64,000 nt of DNA from ZC4RG30 sp965652645. GTDB lineage: Bacteria > Pseudomonadota > Gammaproteobacteria > Steroidobacterales > Steroidobacteraceae. Below are positions 34,201 to 41,625 of the stretch, piece after piece. Under the pieces are notes generated by a model. It did no database searches. It was not told where the DNA came from and saw only the letters and a program-made list of their open reading frames with translations. The stretch spans positions 1-64,000 of the forward strand of contig CBFGXE010000010.1 in the NCBI GenBank assembly GCA_965652645.1, in the 5' to 3' direction. Every line of letters begins with the position of its first letter. The stretch's first letter is position 1. The translations under genes were made by a program, and so were the position numbers.

Positions 34201-35738
34201 TGGCGGAAGTAGTCGTAGAGGCTGCGGGTGTGCTGCGAGAGCACCGGCATGGGCGTGTCGTCGCCCATCGAGCCCACCGCCTCGCTCTCATCGCGCGCCA
34301 GCACGCGGATGATCTCCTCGCGCTCCTCGGCGGTGATGTTGAACATCTTGCGGTACACCGACAGCGTGCGCCGGTCCATCGGCTCGGCGGCCAGCGACGG
34401 GTCGATGAGGTCGGACTCCAGGTACTTCAGGCCCTTCTTCAGCCAGGCCTTGTAGGGATGGCGCGACTTCAGCAGGTTGTCGATGTCCGCGCTCTCCAGC
34501 AGCGTGCCGGTCGACAGGTCGAGCGAGAGCATCTGGCCGGGACCCATGCGACCCTTGCGAACGACGTCTTCGGGCCTGTAGTCCCACACCCCGATCTCCG
34601 AGGCGATGGTCAGGTGGCGGTCACGCGTGATCACGTAGCGGGCCGGGCGCAGGCCGTTGCGGTCCAGCGCGCAGCACACGTAGCGGCCGTCGGTGAGCAC
34701 CACGCCGGCCGGCCCGTCCCAGGGCTCCAGGTGCGGCGCATGGAACTCGTAGAAGGCCTTCAGGTCCGGATCGATGCCATCCACGCTCTGCCAGGCCGGC
34801 GGCATCAGCAGGCGCATGGCATGCATCGGGTCCATGCCGCCCATCAGGTACACCTCGAGCATGTTGTCGAGGCTCTGGGAATCGGAGCCGTGCATCGACA
34901 CCAGCGGCAGGATGTCGCCCAGCTCCGGCAGCAGCGGCGTCTTCAGCACCGGACCCCGCGCCAGCGCCCAGCTGCGGTTGGCCTCGATGGTGTTGATCTC
35001 GCCGTTGTGCGCCAGGTAGCGGAAGGGATGCGCCAGCCGCCACTGCGGCAGCGTGTTGGTGGAGAAACGCTGGTGGAACACCACCACCGAGGCCTCCACG
35101 CGCTCGTCGGCGAGGTCCGGGTAGAACTCCGCCAGGTGCGAGGGCATCACCATGCCCTTGTAGACGATGGTGCCGGCCGAGAGGCTGGGCAGGTAGAAAT
35201 GCCTGTCCACCGCGTCGCGCACCTTCTCGGCACGCCGCCGCGCCATGAACAGCTTGCGGTTGAAGGCCGCCTCGTCGAGGTCGGCCGGGGCATTCACGAA
35301 CACCTGCCAGATCGCCGGCAGCGTGCGCAGTGCCTCCTCGCCGCAGGCGCGCGGGTCCACCGGCAGTTCGCGCCAGCCGGCCACCAGCAGCCCTTCCCGC
35401 TTCAGCTGCGTCTCCAGCTCCGCGCGGCTGGCCGCGGCCACGTCCGCATCGGTGGAAAGGAACACATTGCCCGCGGTGAACAGCGGCGCGAGCTTGATGC
35501 CCGCCTCCTTCGCCACGGCGCGCAGGAACTTCTCGGGCTTCTTCAGCAGCAGGCCGCAGCCGTCGCCGGTCTTGCCGTCCGCCGCCACGGCGCCGCGGTG
35601 GGTCAGCCGGCCCAGCGAGGCGATGGCCGTTTTCACCAGCCAGTGGCTGGCCTGATCGTCCAGGTTGGCGATCAGGCCAAAGCCGCAGCTGTCCTTCTCG
35701 TAGGCTTCGCGGTACAGGCCCTGCTGTTCACTGCTCAT
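31272..35738 (-). CDS. gltB: Glutamate synthase (NADPH) large subunit
   Basis: GltB hydrolyses glutamine and channels the ammonia to 2-oxoglutarate at an FMN site. From the ATG at 35738 (GAGGAAGAG upstream) it is 1488 residues; a TTG five codons earlier is less likely. The N-terminal glutaminase nucleophile is Cys18 in EKDSCGFGLI, exposed by removal of a 17-residue propeptide. The central domain and FMN-binding barrel follow (GHDGGTGASPLTSIKYAG), with the [3Fe-4S] ligands in CHLNNCATGVATQ. The C-terminal beta-helix (GXXGG repeats) is present. It is the first gene of gltB-gltD, behind a structured upstream region. Confidence 0.97.
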   Translation of the reverse strand: MSSEQQGLYREAYEKDSCGFGLIANLDDQASHWLVKTAIASLGRLTHRGAVAADGKTGDGCGLLLKKPEKFLRAVAKEAGIKLAPLFTAGNVFLSTDADVAAASRAELETQLKREGLLVAGWRELPVDPRACGEEALRTLPAIWQVFVNAPADLDEAAFNRKLFMARRRAEKVRDAVDRHFYLPSLSAGTIVYKGMVMPSHLAEFYPDLADERVEASVVVFHQRFSTNTLPQWRLAHPFRYLAHNGEINTIEANRSWALARGPVLKTPLLPELGDILPLVSMHGSDSQSLDNMLEVYLMGGMDPMHAMRLLMPPAWQSVDGIDPDLKAFYEFHAPHLEPWDGPAGVVLTDGRYVCCALDRNGLRPARYVITRDRHLTIASEIGVWDYRPEDVVRKGRMGPGQMLSLDLSTGTLLESADIDNLLKSRHPYKAWLKKGLKYLESDLIDPSLAAEPMDRRTLSVYRKMFNITAEEREEIIRVLARDESEAVGSMGDDTPMPVLSQHTRSLYDYFRQQFAQVTNPPIDPLRETIVMSLQTEIGPECNVFQPQASHANQIVLNSPVLSQRKLRQIIAMAEQGVPNSFIDLQYDPAEGLQAALQRLCREAEAAVRDGCVVLLLSDRYLVREKIPVHALLATGAIHHHLVQLGLRCRCNLLVETGTARDPHHFACLIGYGATAVYPYMAYQSLYDMMKKGPVAMETGQRIELGRRYRKAICKGLLKIISKMGISTIASYRSGQLFEIIGLGPDVVELCFRGTQSRIKGANFEDLQSDQQRLAKRAWNDVLTVEHGGLLKYVHGGEYHMYNPDVIATLQAAVNTGDYGQYQAFAKLVNERPASTLRDLLQLKPAGAPISLDEVESEEAILARFDSAGMSLGALSPEAHEALAIAMNRLGARSNSGEGGEDIERYGTEKNSKIKQIASGRFGVTPHYLVNAEVLQIKVAQGAKPGEGGQLPGDKVNETIAKLRFARPGVGLISPPPHHDIYSIEDLAQLIFDLKQVNPSALVSVKLVAEPGVGTIAAGVAKAYADLITISGHDGGTGASPLTSIKYAGSPFELGLAETHQTLRRNDMRHKVRVQADGGLKTGLDVVKAAVLGAESFGFGTAPMVALGCKYLRICHLNNCATGVATQHEVLREKYFLGMPEMVINYFRFVAREVREILASLGVRSLGELIGRTQYLVPAEGQTERQRRLDLTPLLSVDGLAQDGPQFCTEACNPPFDKGQLAEQMVADMKDAITNRTGGEWHYEVRNYNRSIGARISGEIARHWGNYGMQDAPITVKLSGSAGQSFGVWNAGGLHMILEGDANDYVGKGMAAGKLVLKPHRDAEFVARDTVIMGNTCLYGATGGELFAAGQVGERFAVRNSGAVAVVEGAGDHCCEYMTGGVVCVLGPTGYNFGAGFTGGFAYVLDLDRSFVDRYNHELIDIHRLNVEVMQTQALHLQHLIERHVAETGSVWGAEILRDFRTYLSRFWLVKPKAASLDSLIENLSRAA

Positions 35739-36080
35739 CGCACTCTTCCTCAAACACTCGATTCAGGTCCCCGGCGGGTTGCGGGCGACACCGCGCCCAC
35801 GCTGTGCCCGCGGGGCCACAGCCAACCTCCGGATCGATCACTTGTGCCAAGGAAGACCTGGCCGCGGCGGCGGCACCAGGGCGAGCGAAGTCGCCCCTTC
35901 CGGGGGACCTTGGCAGGTCATCATACCCACCAGCCGCCGCACCTCAAATAGAAAGGGGATACAAGCTATTGCATTCCCGGACCGTTGGACATACATTTCG
36001 CGCGCGTTGCGGGGTGTGGTACCGCCCGTGACGCCCAGAAATGGTTGTCAGGACCCTTGGAGGTGCTTGAACCCACTACG
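35739..36080 (-). promoter_or_regulatory. gltB upstream region with a possible structured leader
   Basis: There is no gene in these 342 bases. TGCCAAGG (35845-35852) pairs perfectly with CCTTGGCA (35908-35915), enclosing inner helices CCTGG/CCAGG (35857-35861 with 35876-35880), GGGCGA/TCGCCC (35879-35884 with 35891-35896) and CCCC/GGGG. Together they could form a multi-branched element about 110-180 bases before gltB. A regulatory 5' leader is one reading; a DNA-level feature is another. I found no convincing promoter hexamers and no known riboswitch core. The right part also precedes the divergent hypothetical gene. Confidence 0.4.
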
Positions 36081-36464
36081 ATGAAGACTCGCAAACCGCC
36101 GGCCGAATCCCCTGATCCTGGTCCCCGCTTGCTGAGTGTCACTCAGTATCTCGAGAAGAATTTCCCCGATTTTTTCGCCGAAGCCCGCTTCCAGGTGGGT
36201 AACGACGATTATTACCTCTATAGCCGGTTCGGCCAGTACCTGGCCCGCTCCATCGAGCAGAACCGCGTCCCCCGCCAGAAAATCAACCGCGGCTTCACCG
36301 TGCTCAACAAGATGGCACGGCTGTCCTCGCGGCACCCGGCTGTGCGCGGCATGATGGTTTCCGGTCCGCTGGAGCACATCATGGATGCGCCCAAGGCGCG
36401 GGAACTGGCCCGCAAGCGCCTGACGCCGGTGGCGCAGGGCATGCTCGAGAGCCTTTGCGAGTAA
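36081..36464 (+). CDS. Hypothetical protein
   Basis: The 127-residue protein is not recognised. It starts MKTRKPPAESPDPGPRLLSV, with no signal peptide or membrane helix. Residues 30-125 look like a compact helical domain (VTQYLEKNFPDFFAEARFQV, YYLYSRFGQYLARSIEQNRV and LEHIMDAPKARELARKRLTP). The reading frame stays open 30 codons upstream, and a GGAGG lies about 22 bases before the ATG, so a slightly earlier start is possible. It is divergent from gltB and faces the minus-strand small RNA, whose terminator lies 57 bases past the stop. Confidence 0.65.
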   Translation: MKTRKPPAESPDPGPRLLSVTQYLEKNFPDFFAEARFQVGNDDYYLYSRFGQYLARSIEQNRVPRQKINRGFTVLNKMARLSSRHPAVRGMMVSGPLEHIMDAPKARELARKRLTPVAQGMLESLCE

Positions 36465-36520
36465 GCGCGTAGCGGGTGGGCCTCCGCCGGCCAACCCCGC
36501 CTTCCTCCCCCGGCGCCTGC

Positions 36521-36559
36521 AAAAAAAAAGCGCCGCAACGGAGGGGCCCGGTGCGGCGC
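36521..36559 (-). terminator. Intrinsic terminator of the minus-strand small RNA
   Basis: On the minus strand GCGCCGCA (36559-36552) pairs with TGCGGCGC (36537-36530) and is followed by nine T residues (36529-36521). It is a textbook terminator for leftward transcription only; no T-run exists on the plus strand. Confidence 0.92.
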
Positions 36560-36624
36560 GTGAGGTAAGCGAAGACCAATGGGGGGGGGATGGCGCTTCG
36601 CAGCAGGCGGCTTGTCTCCGCCTG
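36521..36624 (-). ncRNA. Candidate sigma-54-dependent small RNA of about 104 nt
   Basis: The predicted transcript starts near 36624, about 12 bases after the -12 element of a consensus sigma-54 promoter, and ends at the T-run at 36521. It folds into three stem-loops: CAGGCGG/CCGCCTG at the very 5' end (36624-36604, loop AGACAAG); GCGAAG/CTTCGC (36601-36596 with 36574-36569) whose loop holds a run of nine C residues (36589-36581); and the terminator. No credible open frame lies on this strand. A C-rich loop could pair with G-rich ribosome-binding sites. The transcript itself is inferred. Confidence 0.7.
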
Positions 36625-36634
36625 ATCAATACAA

Positions 36635-36651
36635 AGCAAACCCCGTGCCAG
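36635..36651 (-). promoter_or_regulatory. Consensus sigma-54 (RpoN) promoter
   Basis: The minus strand reads CTGGCACGGGGTTTGCT, matching the RpoN consensus YTGGCACGRNNNTTGCW at every position, with the -24 GG and -12 GC correctly spaced. It points toward the three-hairpin small RNA region. Transcription from it would need an enhancer-binding activator; a weak GC-rich dyad lies about 100 bases upstream. Confidence 0.85.
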
Positions 36652-36721
36652 CACCCTCCCGGCGGTTGAGGTGCCCGGGACGGCCCCAGGGCTGCCTCTC
36701 CAGTGCCTTTTCCCTGTTCCC

Positions 36722-36743
36722 TGCACTGCCCGGGGGCAGCACG
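36722..36743. promoter_or_regulatory. Weak candidate upstream activator site
   Basis: CTGCCC (36726-36731) and GGGCAG (36734-36739) form a short dyad, with flanking TGC and GCA triplets, centred about 108 bases upstream of the predicted small-RNA start. The distance suits a sigma-54 enhancer site. The dyad is short and GC-rich and could be chance. Confidence 0.22.
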
Positions 36744-36847
36744 GCCCCTTTTCCGCGCGTGCCGCCAGCCGGCAGCAGGACACACTATGTCCAAAAGGCG
36801 GCCTGCTTCACGGCGCGCTGCGCCCTGGCAATCGCACACTTGCCCGC

Positions 36848-37252
36848 ATGACTGACGACACCGCCCCCCATCGCCGGCTCTCTGACCGCGGCAGCAGTGC
36901 CCCCACCCTCATCGGGGTGGGCGTGATTTTCCGTGGCGACGTGATCGCCCCGGGTTCGGTCATGCTCAGCGGCGCGGTGCGCGGCGACGGCGATATCGGC
37001 GGCTCGCTGCAGATCGCCCGCGACGCCCACTGGGAAGGACAGGTCCGCGCCGGGGCCGCCGTGATCGCCGGCCAGCTCACCGGCAGCATCGAATGCAGCG
37101 GCCCGCTGGAAGTGGGCGCCGGCGCCGTGATCCGCGGCAGCGTCACCGCCAAGACCCTGGCCGTCGCCATCGGCGGCGTGATCGAGGGCGAGATCCACGT
37201 GACCAGCGGCGCGCAGGTCGTGAAGTTCGAAGAGAAGCGCAAGCGCTCCTGA
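36848..37252 (+). CDS. Bactofilin (polymer-forming cytoskeletal protein)
   Basis: The 134-residue protein has the DUF583/bactofilin beta-helix: repeated short strands such as TLIGVGVIFRGDVIAPGSVM, GDGDIGGSLQIARDA and AVIRGSVTAKTLAVAIGGVI, with flanking short tails. Bactofilins polymerise without nucleotides and act in cell shape, polarity or local cell-wall synthesis. The longer open frame upstream is not part of the fold. It stands alone, starts about 200 bases upstream of the minus-strand sigma-54 promoter's -24 side, and converges with the YheT-type hydrolase. Confidence 0.88.
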   Translation: MTDDTAPHRRLSDRGSSAPTLIGVGVIFRGDVIAPGSVMLSGAVRGDGDIGGSLQIARDAHWEGQVRAGAAVIAGQLTGSIECSGPLEVGAGAVIRGSVTAKTLAVAIGGVIEGEIHVTSGAQVVKFEEKRKRS

Positions 37253-38242
37253 TCAGGCCGGCGCGACTGCGGCCGGGGTGCCCAGCCCCAGCTCGCGCAG
37301 CACGAAGTCGTTCACCCAGGACTCCCGCCACGGAGTCACCATGAATCCCATGTGCCCGCCGCGCGGCGTCACCACCACCTTCAGGCGCGGCGAGGCAGCC
37401 AGGCGCTCCAGGTCGTGCGCGGGGATGATGGGGTCATCCAGCGCCGCCAGCAGCGTGGCCGGCACCCTGAGACTGGCCAGGCGCTCGCCGGTCACGGCAT
37501 AGCCGTCGAGGTAGGCACCGATGTCGGGGAATTCAGTGTGGCGGGCCACCATGGCGGCTGTCATGCGCCTGAGGTCCCGCAGCCGGAAGAACGACTGGTC
37601 CACGCCGGTGTTCGGCCAGAGGGCATGCTTGCGCCGGAGCGAGCGGCTCCACTTGCGCACGAAATAACCCTGGTACACGGGCAGGCCGCGCTCCATGGCC
37701 ACCAGCGCGCTGTCCGGATGCAGCACGGGCGACACGGCCACCACGCCGGCCAGCGCCGGCACGCGCGGGTCATCGCTGGCCGCCACGCGCAGCATGAAAT
37801 TGCCGCCCAGCGAGAAACCCACCAGCCAGGGCGGCGCGGCGAGCTGAGGCGCCAGCGCCGCCACCGCCCCCACGGCCTCGGGCAGGCGGCAGGAATGGAA
37901 GATGCCCTCGTTCAGGTGGTGCGTGTCGCCGTGGTCGCGCAGGTTCAGCCGCACCACCTCCACGCCGGCGGCAAACAGCCGCGAGGCCAGCGACACCACG
38001 TAGTAGGCGCTGGCGCTGCCTTCCCAGCCGTGCAGCAGGATGGCCGAGCCACGCGGCTCCCCCGGCGGCCGTGCATGCAGGGCCTGCAGGCGCACGCCGT
38101 CGCCGCAATCGAGGATGCGCTCCCGGCTGGCGGCCAGCATGGCCGAGGCCCGGCGGCGCAGCCGCCGGCGCGGCAGCAGTCCGGGCAGGATGGACTGGAA
38201 ATGAGGATTGCCCCATGGCCAGCGCGGCTCGAAGGTGGTCAT
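37253..38242 (-). CDS. YheT-family alpha/beta hydrolase
   Basis: The 329-residue protein fits COG0429 (YheT). It begins with the family's WPWGNPHFQSILPGLLPR segment, has the oxyanion-region strand SAILLHGWEGSASAYYV, the nucleophile elbow GFSLGGNF and the late catalytic His in TPRGGHMGFM. These are serine hydrolases of uncertain physiological substrate, annotated as esterases. There is no signal peptide. The start MTTFEPRWPWGNPHFQ is typical. It follows pyrF on the same strand, 27 bases downstream, and is probably at the end of the yadGH-pyrF run. Confidence 0.9.
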   Translation of the reverse strand: MTTFEPRWPWGNPHFQSILPGLLPRRRLRRRASAMLAASRERILDCGDGVRLQALHARPPGEPRGSAILLHGWEGSASAYYVVSLASRLFAAGVEVVRLNLRDHGDTHHLNEGIFHSCRLPEAVGAVAALAPQLAAPPWLVGFSLGGNFMLRVAASDDPRVPALAGVVAVSPVLHPDSALVAMERGLPVYQGYFVRKWSRSLRRKHALWPNTGVDQSFFRLRDLRRMTAAMVARHTEFPDIGAYLDGYAVTGERLASLRVPATLLAALDDPIIPAHDLERLAASPRLKVVVTPRGGHMGFMVTPWRESWVNDFVLRELGLGTPAAVAPA

Positions 38243-38269
38243 GGTGCCGCGATCGTCGGGACGGCCGGC

Positions 38270-39094
38270 TCAGCGGTGCAGGTTGATCTCATCGCGCAGC
38301 TGCCGCGCCGCCTCGCGCGCCGCCTCCGCGAAACCCTCGCCACTGCCCGCATAGAGGATGCCGCGCGAGGAGTTCAGCACCAGGCCGAAACCGTCGGCGG
38401 TGCGGCCGGCACGCACGGCGGCCGCCACGTCGCCGCCCTGCGCGCCCACGCCGGGAACCAGGAAGGGCAGCGTGCCCACCACGGCGCGGATCTCCGCCAG
38501 CTCCCCGGGATAGGTGGCGCCGATCACCAGCATGCATTGCCCGCCGGCGTTCCAGTCGCGCGCCACGCGCTCGGCCACGTGCCGGTAGAGGCGCCGGCCG
38601 CCGGACTCCAGGTCCTGGAAGTCGCGCGCGCCGGGATTGGAGGTGCGGCAGAGGATGATCACGCCGCGGTCCTGCCACTTGAGGTAGGGCTCCACTGAGT
38701 CCCCGCCGAGGTAGGGATTCACGGTGACCGCATCGGCGCCGTAGCGGCCGAAGGATTCCTGCGCGTATTTCGCGGCGGTGCTGCCGATGTCCCCGCGCTT
38801 GGAGTCGAGGATCACCGGCAGGCCGGGATGCCGCTCGTGGATGTAGCGGATGGTGGCCAGCAGCTCATCCTCGGCACCCAGCGCGGCGTAGTGCGCGAAC
38901 TGCGGCTTGAAACAGCAGGCGAATTCCGCGGTGGCGTCGATGATGCGCCGGTTGAATTCGAACACCGGCTGCGGCAGCGCGCGCAGGTGGGCGGGGATCT
39001 TCTCCAGTTCCGGGTCCAGCCCCACGCAAAGCAGGGAGTGGTTGCGTTCCGCCGCCGCGTACAGCCTGCCGATGAAGCCCTGGCGCTCAGTCAC
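38270..39094 (-). CDS. pyrF: Orotidine 5'-phosphate decarboxylase (type 2)
   Basis: PyrF converts OMP to UMP in pyrimidine synthesis. The 274-residue protein starts at a GTG (VTERQGFIGRLYAAAERNHS) and has the type 2 active-site motif LDSKRGDIGSTAAKYA, together with LCVGLDPELEKIP and VNPYLGGDSVEPYL. It is the longer type 2 form found in actinobacteria, myxobacteria and some proteobacteria, not the short E. coli form. The start overlaps the end of the ABC permease by 8 bases, which supports the GTG. Confidence 0.93.
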   Translation of the reverse strand: MTERQGFIGRLYAAAERNHSLLCVGLDPELEKIPAHLRALPQPVFEFNRRIIDATAEFACCFKPQFAHYAALGAEDELLATIRYIHERHPGLPVILDSKRGDIGSTAAKYAQESFGRYGADAVTVNPYLGGDSVEPYLKWQDRGVIILCRTSNPGARDFQDLESGGRRLYRHVAERVARDWNAGGQCMLVIGATYPGELAEIRAVVGTLPFLVPGVGAQGGDVAAAVRAGRTADGFGLVLNSSRGILYAGSGEGFAEAAREAARQLRDEINLHR

Positions 39095-39893
39095 GGATGC
39101 CGGTCCCGCGGCTGAGCAGCACATGCACCCAGGCATAGAGGGCGATGACGCAGCCGCACATGATGGCGAAGGCACCCGGCACGCTCACGTCGCTGGTGCC
39201 GAGGAAGCCGTAGCGGAAGGCATTCACCATGTGCAGGATGGGATTGACCAGCGAGATCTTCTGCGCCCAGGCCGGCAGCATGTCCACCGAATAGAACACG
39301 CCGCCGAAGTAGGTGAGCGGCGTGAGCACGAAGGTGGGAATCCAGTTCACGTGGTCGAAGTTCTTCGCGAACACCGCATTGACCATGCCGGCCAGCGAGA
39401 ACACCGTGGAGGTGAGGATGGCGGCGCCGAACACCACGAATACGTTGTGCAGCTGCAGGTGGTGGGAGTTCAGCCACGTGAACAGCAGCGCCACCGCCGT
39501 GACCACCAGTCCCACCATCAGCCCGCGCATCAGCCCACCGCAGACGTAGCCGGCGATGATCACCCAGGTGGGCAGCGGCGAGACCAGCAGCTCCTCGATG
39601 TGCTTGCCGAACTTGGCGCCGAAGAACGAGGACACCACGTTGCCGTAGGAGTTGGTGATGACGGCCATCATGATGAGGCCGGGGGCGATGTAGGCGATGT
39701 AGTCGAAGCCACCCATGGCGCCGATGCGCCGCCCCACCAGGCTGCCGAAGATCACGAAATACAGCGTGGTGGTCACCGCCGAGGGCACCAGGGTCTGGCC
39801 CCAGATGCGCACGATGCGGCCGTATTCGCGGATCACGATCGTGCGGAAGCCGATCGCCCGGATGGCCGACAGGGTCTGCGCCGCCGTGCTCAT
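39087..39893 (-). CDS. ABC-2 type transporter permease (YadH-like)
   Basis: The 268-residue protein has six membrane helices in the ABC-2 export permease layout, with VPSAVTTTLYFVIFGSLVG, GLIMMAVITNSYGNVVSSFF, the family segment HIEELLVSPLPTWVIIAGYV and GGVFYSVDMLPAWAQKISLV. With the upstream ATPase it forms a YadGH-type exporter of unknown substrate. The start overlaps the ATPase stop by 4 bases. Confidence 0.92.
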   Translation of the reverse strand: MSTAAQTLSAIRAIGFRTIVIREYGRIVRIWGQTLVPSAVTTTLYFVIFGSLVGRRIGAMGGFDYIAYIAPGLIMMAVITNSYGNVVSSFFGAKFGKHIEELLVSPLPTWVIIAGYVCGGLMRGLMVGLVVTAVALLFTWLNSHHLQLHNVFVVFGAAILTSTVFSLAGMVNAVFAKNFDHVNWIPTFVLTPLTYFGGVFYSVDMLPAWAQKISLVNPILHMVNAFRYGFLGTSDVSVPGAFAIMCGCVIALYAWVHVLLSRGTGIRD

Positions 39894-40804
39894 GCCCGGT
39901 TCTCCACCAGCCGCATGAACATCTCCTCCAGCCGGTTGACCTTGTTGCGCATCGAGATCACCTCGATGCCCATGCCCGACAGGCGCGCGAAGATGTCGTT
40001 GAGGTTCTGCTCCTTCGACAACTCCACCTCCAGGGTGTGGTCATCGACCAGCTTCACGGCATGGCCGGTGAGCTCGGGCGCCACGGACACCGGGTTGCGC
40101 AGCGTGAACAGGAAACTCTCGGTCTGCAGCCGCCGCAGCAGGTTGCTCATGCGGTCGCGCTCGACGATCTGGCCCTTGTCGATGATGGCGATGTGCCGGC
40201 AGAGGTTCTCCGCCTCTTCAAGGTAGTGCGTGGTGAGGATGATGGTGGTGCCCTGGCGGTTGATCTCGCGCAGGAAGTCCCACATCGAGCGGCGGATCTC
40301 GATGTCGACGCCCGCGGTGGGCTCATCGAGGATCAGGAGCTTCGGCTCGTGCATCAGCGCCCGCGCGATCATCAGCCGGCGCTTCATGCCGCCGGACAGC
40401 GCCCGCGCCATGCCCTTGCGTTTGTCCCACAGGTGCAGCTGCTTCAGGTATTTCTCGGCGCGCTCGCGCGCGAGGCCGCGCTCCACGCCATAGAAGCCCG
40501 CCTGGTTCACCACGATGGTCTCGGGCGACTCGAACATGTTGAAGTTGATTTCCTGCGGCACGATGCCGATGCAGGACTTGGCCCGCTCCAGGTCGCGGTC
40601 GAGGTCGTGGCCGAAGACGCTGGCCTGCCCGGCCGTCTTGTTGACCAGGGAGGTCACGATGCCGATCAGGGTGGTCTTGCCGGCCCCGTTGGGGCCCAGC
40701 AGGGCGAAGAAATCGCCCTCCTCCACGTCCAGGTCGATGCCCTTGAGGGCCTGTACACCGTTTCGGTAGGTTTTGGTGAGGCCTTTCACGGACAGCGCAT
40801 GCAT
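39890..40804 (-). CDS. ABC transporter ATP-binding protein (YadG-like)
   Basis: The 304-residue ATPase starts MHALSVKGLTKTYRNGVQAL, with Walker A GPNGAGKTTLIGIV, a Q-loop at GIVPQEINFN, signature LSGGMKRRLMIARALMHEPK, Walker B LLILDEPTAGVD and switch His in LTTHYLEEAE. It has the extended C-terminal regulatory segment of DrrA/YadG-type ATPases. It pairs with the downstream permease. The frame opens 6 codons earlier, but the chosen ATG matches the family. It is divergent from terC. Confidence 0.94.
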   Translation of the reverse strand: MHALSVKGLTKTYRNGVQALKGIDLDVEEGDFFALLGPNGAGKTTLIGIVTSLVNKTAGQASVFGHDLDRDLERAKSCIGIVPQEINFNMFESPETIVVNQAGFYGVERGLARERAEKYLKQLHLWDKRKGMARALSGGMKRRLMIARALMHEPKLLILDEPTAGVDIEIRRSMWDFLREINRQGTTIILTTHYLEEAENLCRHIAIIDKGQIVERDRMSNLLRRLQTESFLFTLRNPVSVAPELTGHAVKLVDDHTLEVELSKEQNLNDIFARLSGMGIEVISMRNKVNRLEEMFMRLVENRA

Positions 40805-40860
40805 TACGCCATTTTGCAGCACATGCGATAATCCCGCAAAAGCATGAAGAGATATCCCGC

Positions 40861-41625
40861 ATGAACCAGTTGCTGGCGCTGGCCGCCGACCCTGCCGCCT
40901 GGCTGGCGCTGGTCACCCTGATCGCGATGGAGGTCGTGCTGGGGATCGACAACCTGATCTTCATCTCGATCCTCACCAACAAGCTGCCGGAGGAAAACCG
41001 GGCCCGCGCCCGCCGGGTGGGCATCTCGCTGGCGCTGGTGATGCGCCTGGCCCTGCTGGGCATGGTGGCGCTGATCGTCAAGGCCACCGCGCCCCTGTTC
41101 GCCGTCTGGGGGCAGGAGTTCTCCTGGCGCGACCTCATCCTCATCGCCGGCGGCCTGTTCCTCATCTGGAAGGCCACCAAGGAGATCCACCACAACACCG
41201 ACCCTGACCCGCATCCGGACGTGTTCGAGCCGAAGGCGAAGCTCGGATTCGGGGCGGCGATCGGCCAGATCATCGTGCTCGACCTGGTGTTCTCGGTGGA
41301 CAGCATCATCACCGCGGTGGGCATGACGCCGCACATTCCCATCATGGTGATTGCCGTGATCGTCACGGTGGGGGTGATGATGGTGGCAGCCACCCCGCTG
41401 GCCAACTTCATCCACAACAACCCCACCCTGGTGATGCTGGCGCTGGGCTTCCTGCTGATGATCGGCACCACGCTGGTGGCGGAGGGCTTTGGTGCCCACG
41501 TTCCCAAGGGCTACATCTACAGCGCCATGATCTTCTCGGTGGGCGTCGAACTGCTCAACATGCGTGCCCGCCGGGCGCAGCGGCTGCGCAGCCGGGCCGC
41601 CGCGGCGAAGCCGGCGCCGCATTGA
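40861..41625 (+). CDS. TerC-family integral membrane protein
   Basis: The 254-residue protein has about seven membrane helices and the two acidic TerC motifs, MEVVLGIDNLIFISI and DLVFSVDSIITAVGM, whose Asp residues lie in membrane helices. TerC relatives are linked to manganese export to secreted metalloproteins and to tellurite resistance; the ion handled here is not shown by sequence. No other tellurite genes are nearby. It is the first of three genes joined by 4-base overlaps, with the SLC10-like transporter and HD protein. Confidence 0.92.
   Translation: MNQLLALAADPAAWLALVTLIAMEVVLGIDNLIFISILTNKLPEENRARARRVGISLALVMRLALLGMVALIVKATAPLFAVWGQEFSWRDLILIAGGLFLIWKATKEIHHNTDPDPHPDVFEPKAKLGFGAAIGQIIVLDLVFSVDSIITAVGMTPHIPIMVIAVIVTVGVMMVAATPLANFIHNNPTLVMLALGFLLMIGTTLVAEGFGAHVPKGYIYSAMIFSVGVELLNMRARRAQRLRSRAAAAKPAPH

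Noticed and set aside
30021..35951. Plus-strand open frame of nearly 2000 codons
   Set aside because: Exactly antisense to gltD and gltB, with the His/Arg/Gln/Leu-rich composition typical of shadows of high-GC genes.
36643..36800. NtrC-type consensus enhancer for the sigma-54 promoter
   Set aside because: No TGCACC-N-GGTGCA-like site was found; only a weak CTGCCC/GGGCAG dyad is present, listed at low confidence.
36048..36839. 263-codon minus-strand open frame spanning the small RNA
   Set aside because: It crosses the sigma-54 promoter and the terminator and has no protein-like features; the RNA reading explains the region better.
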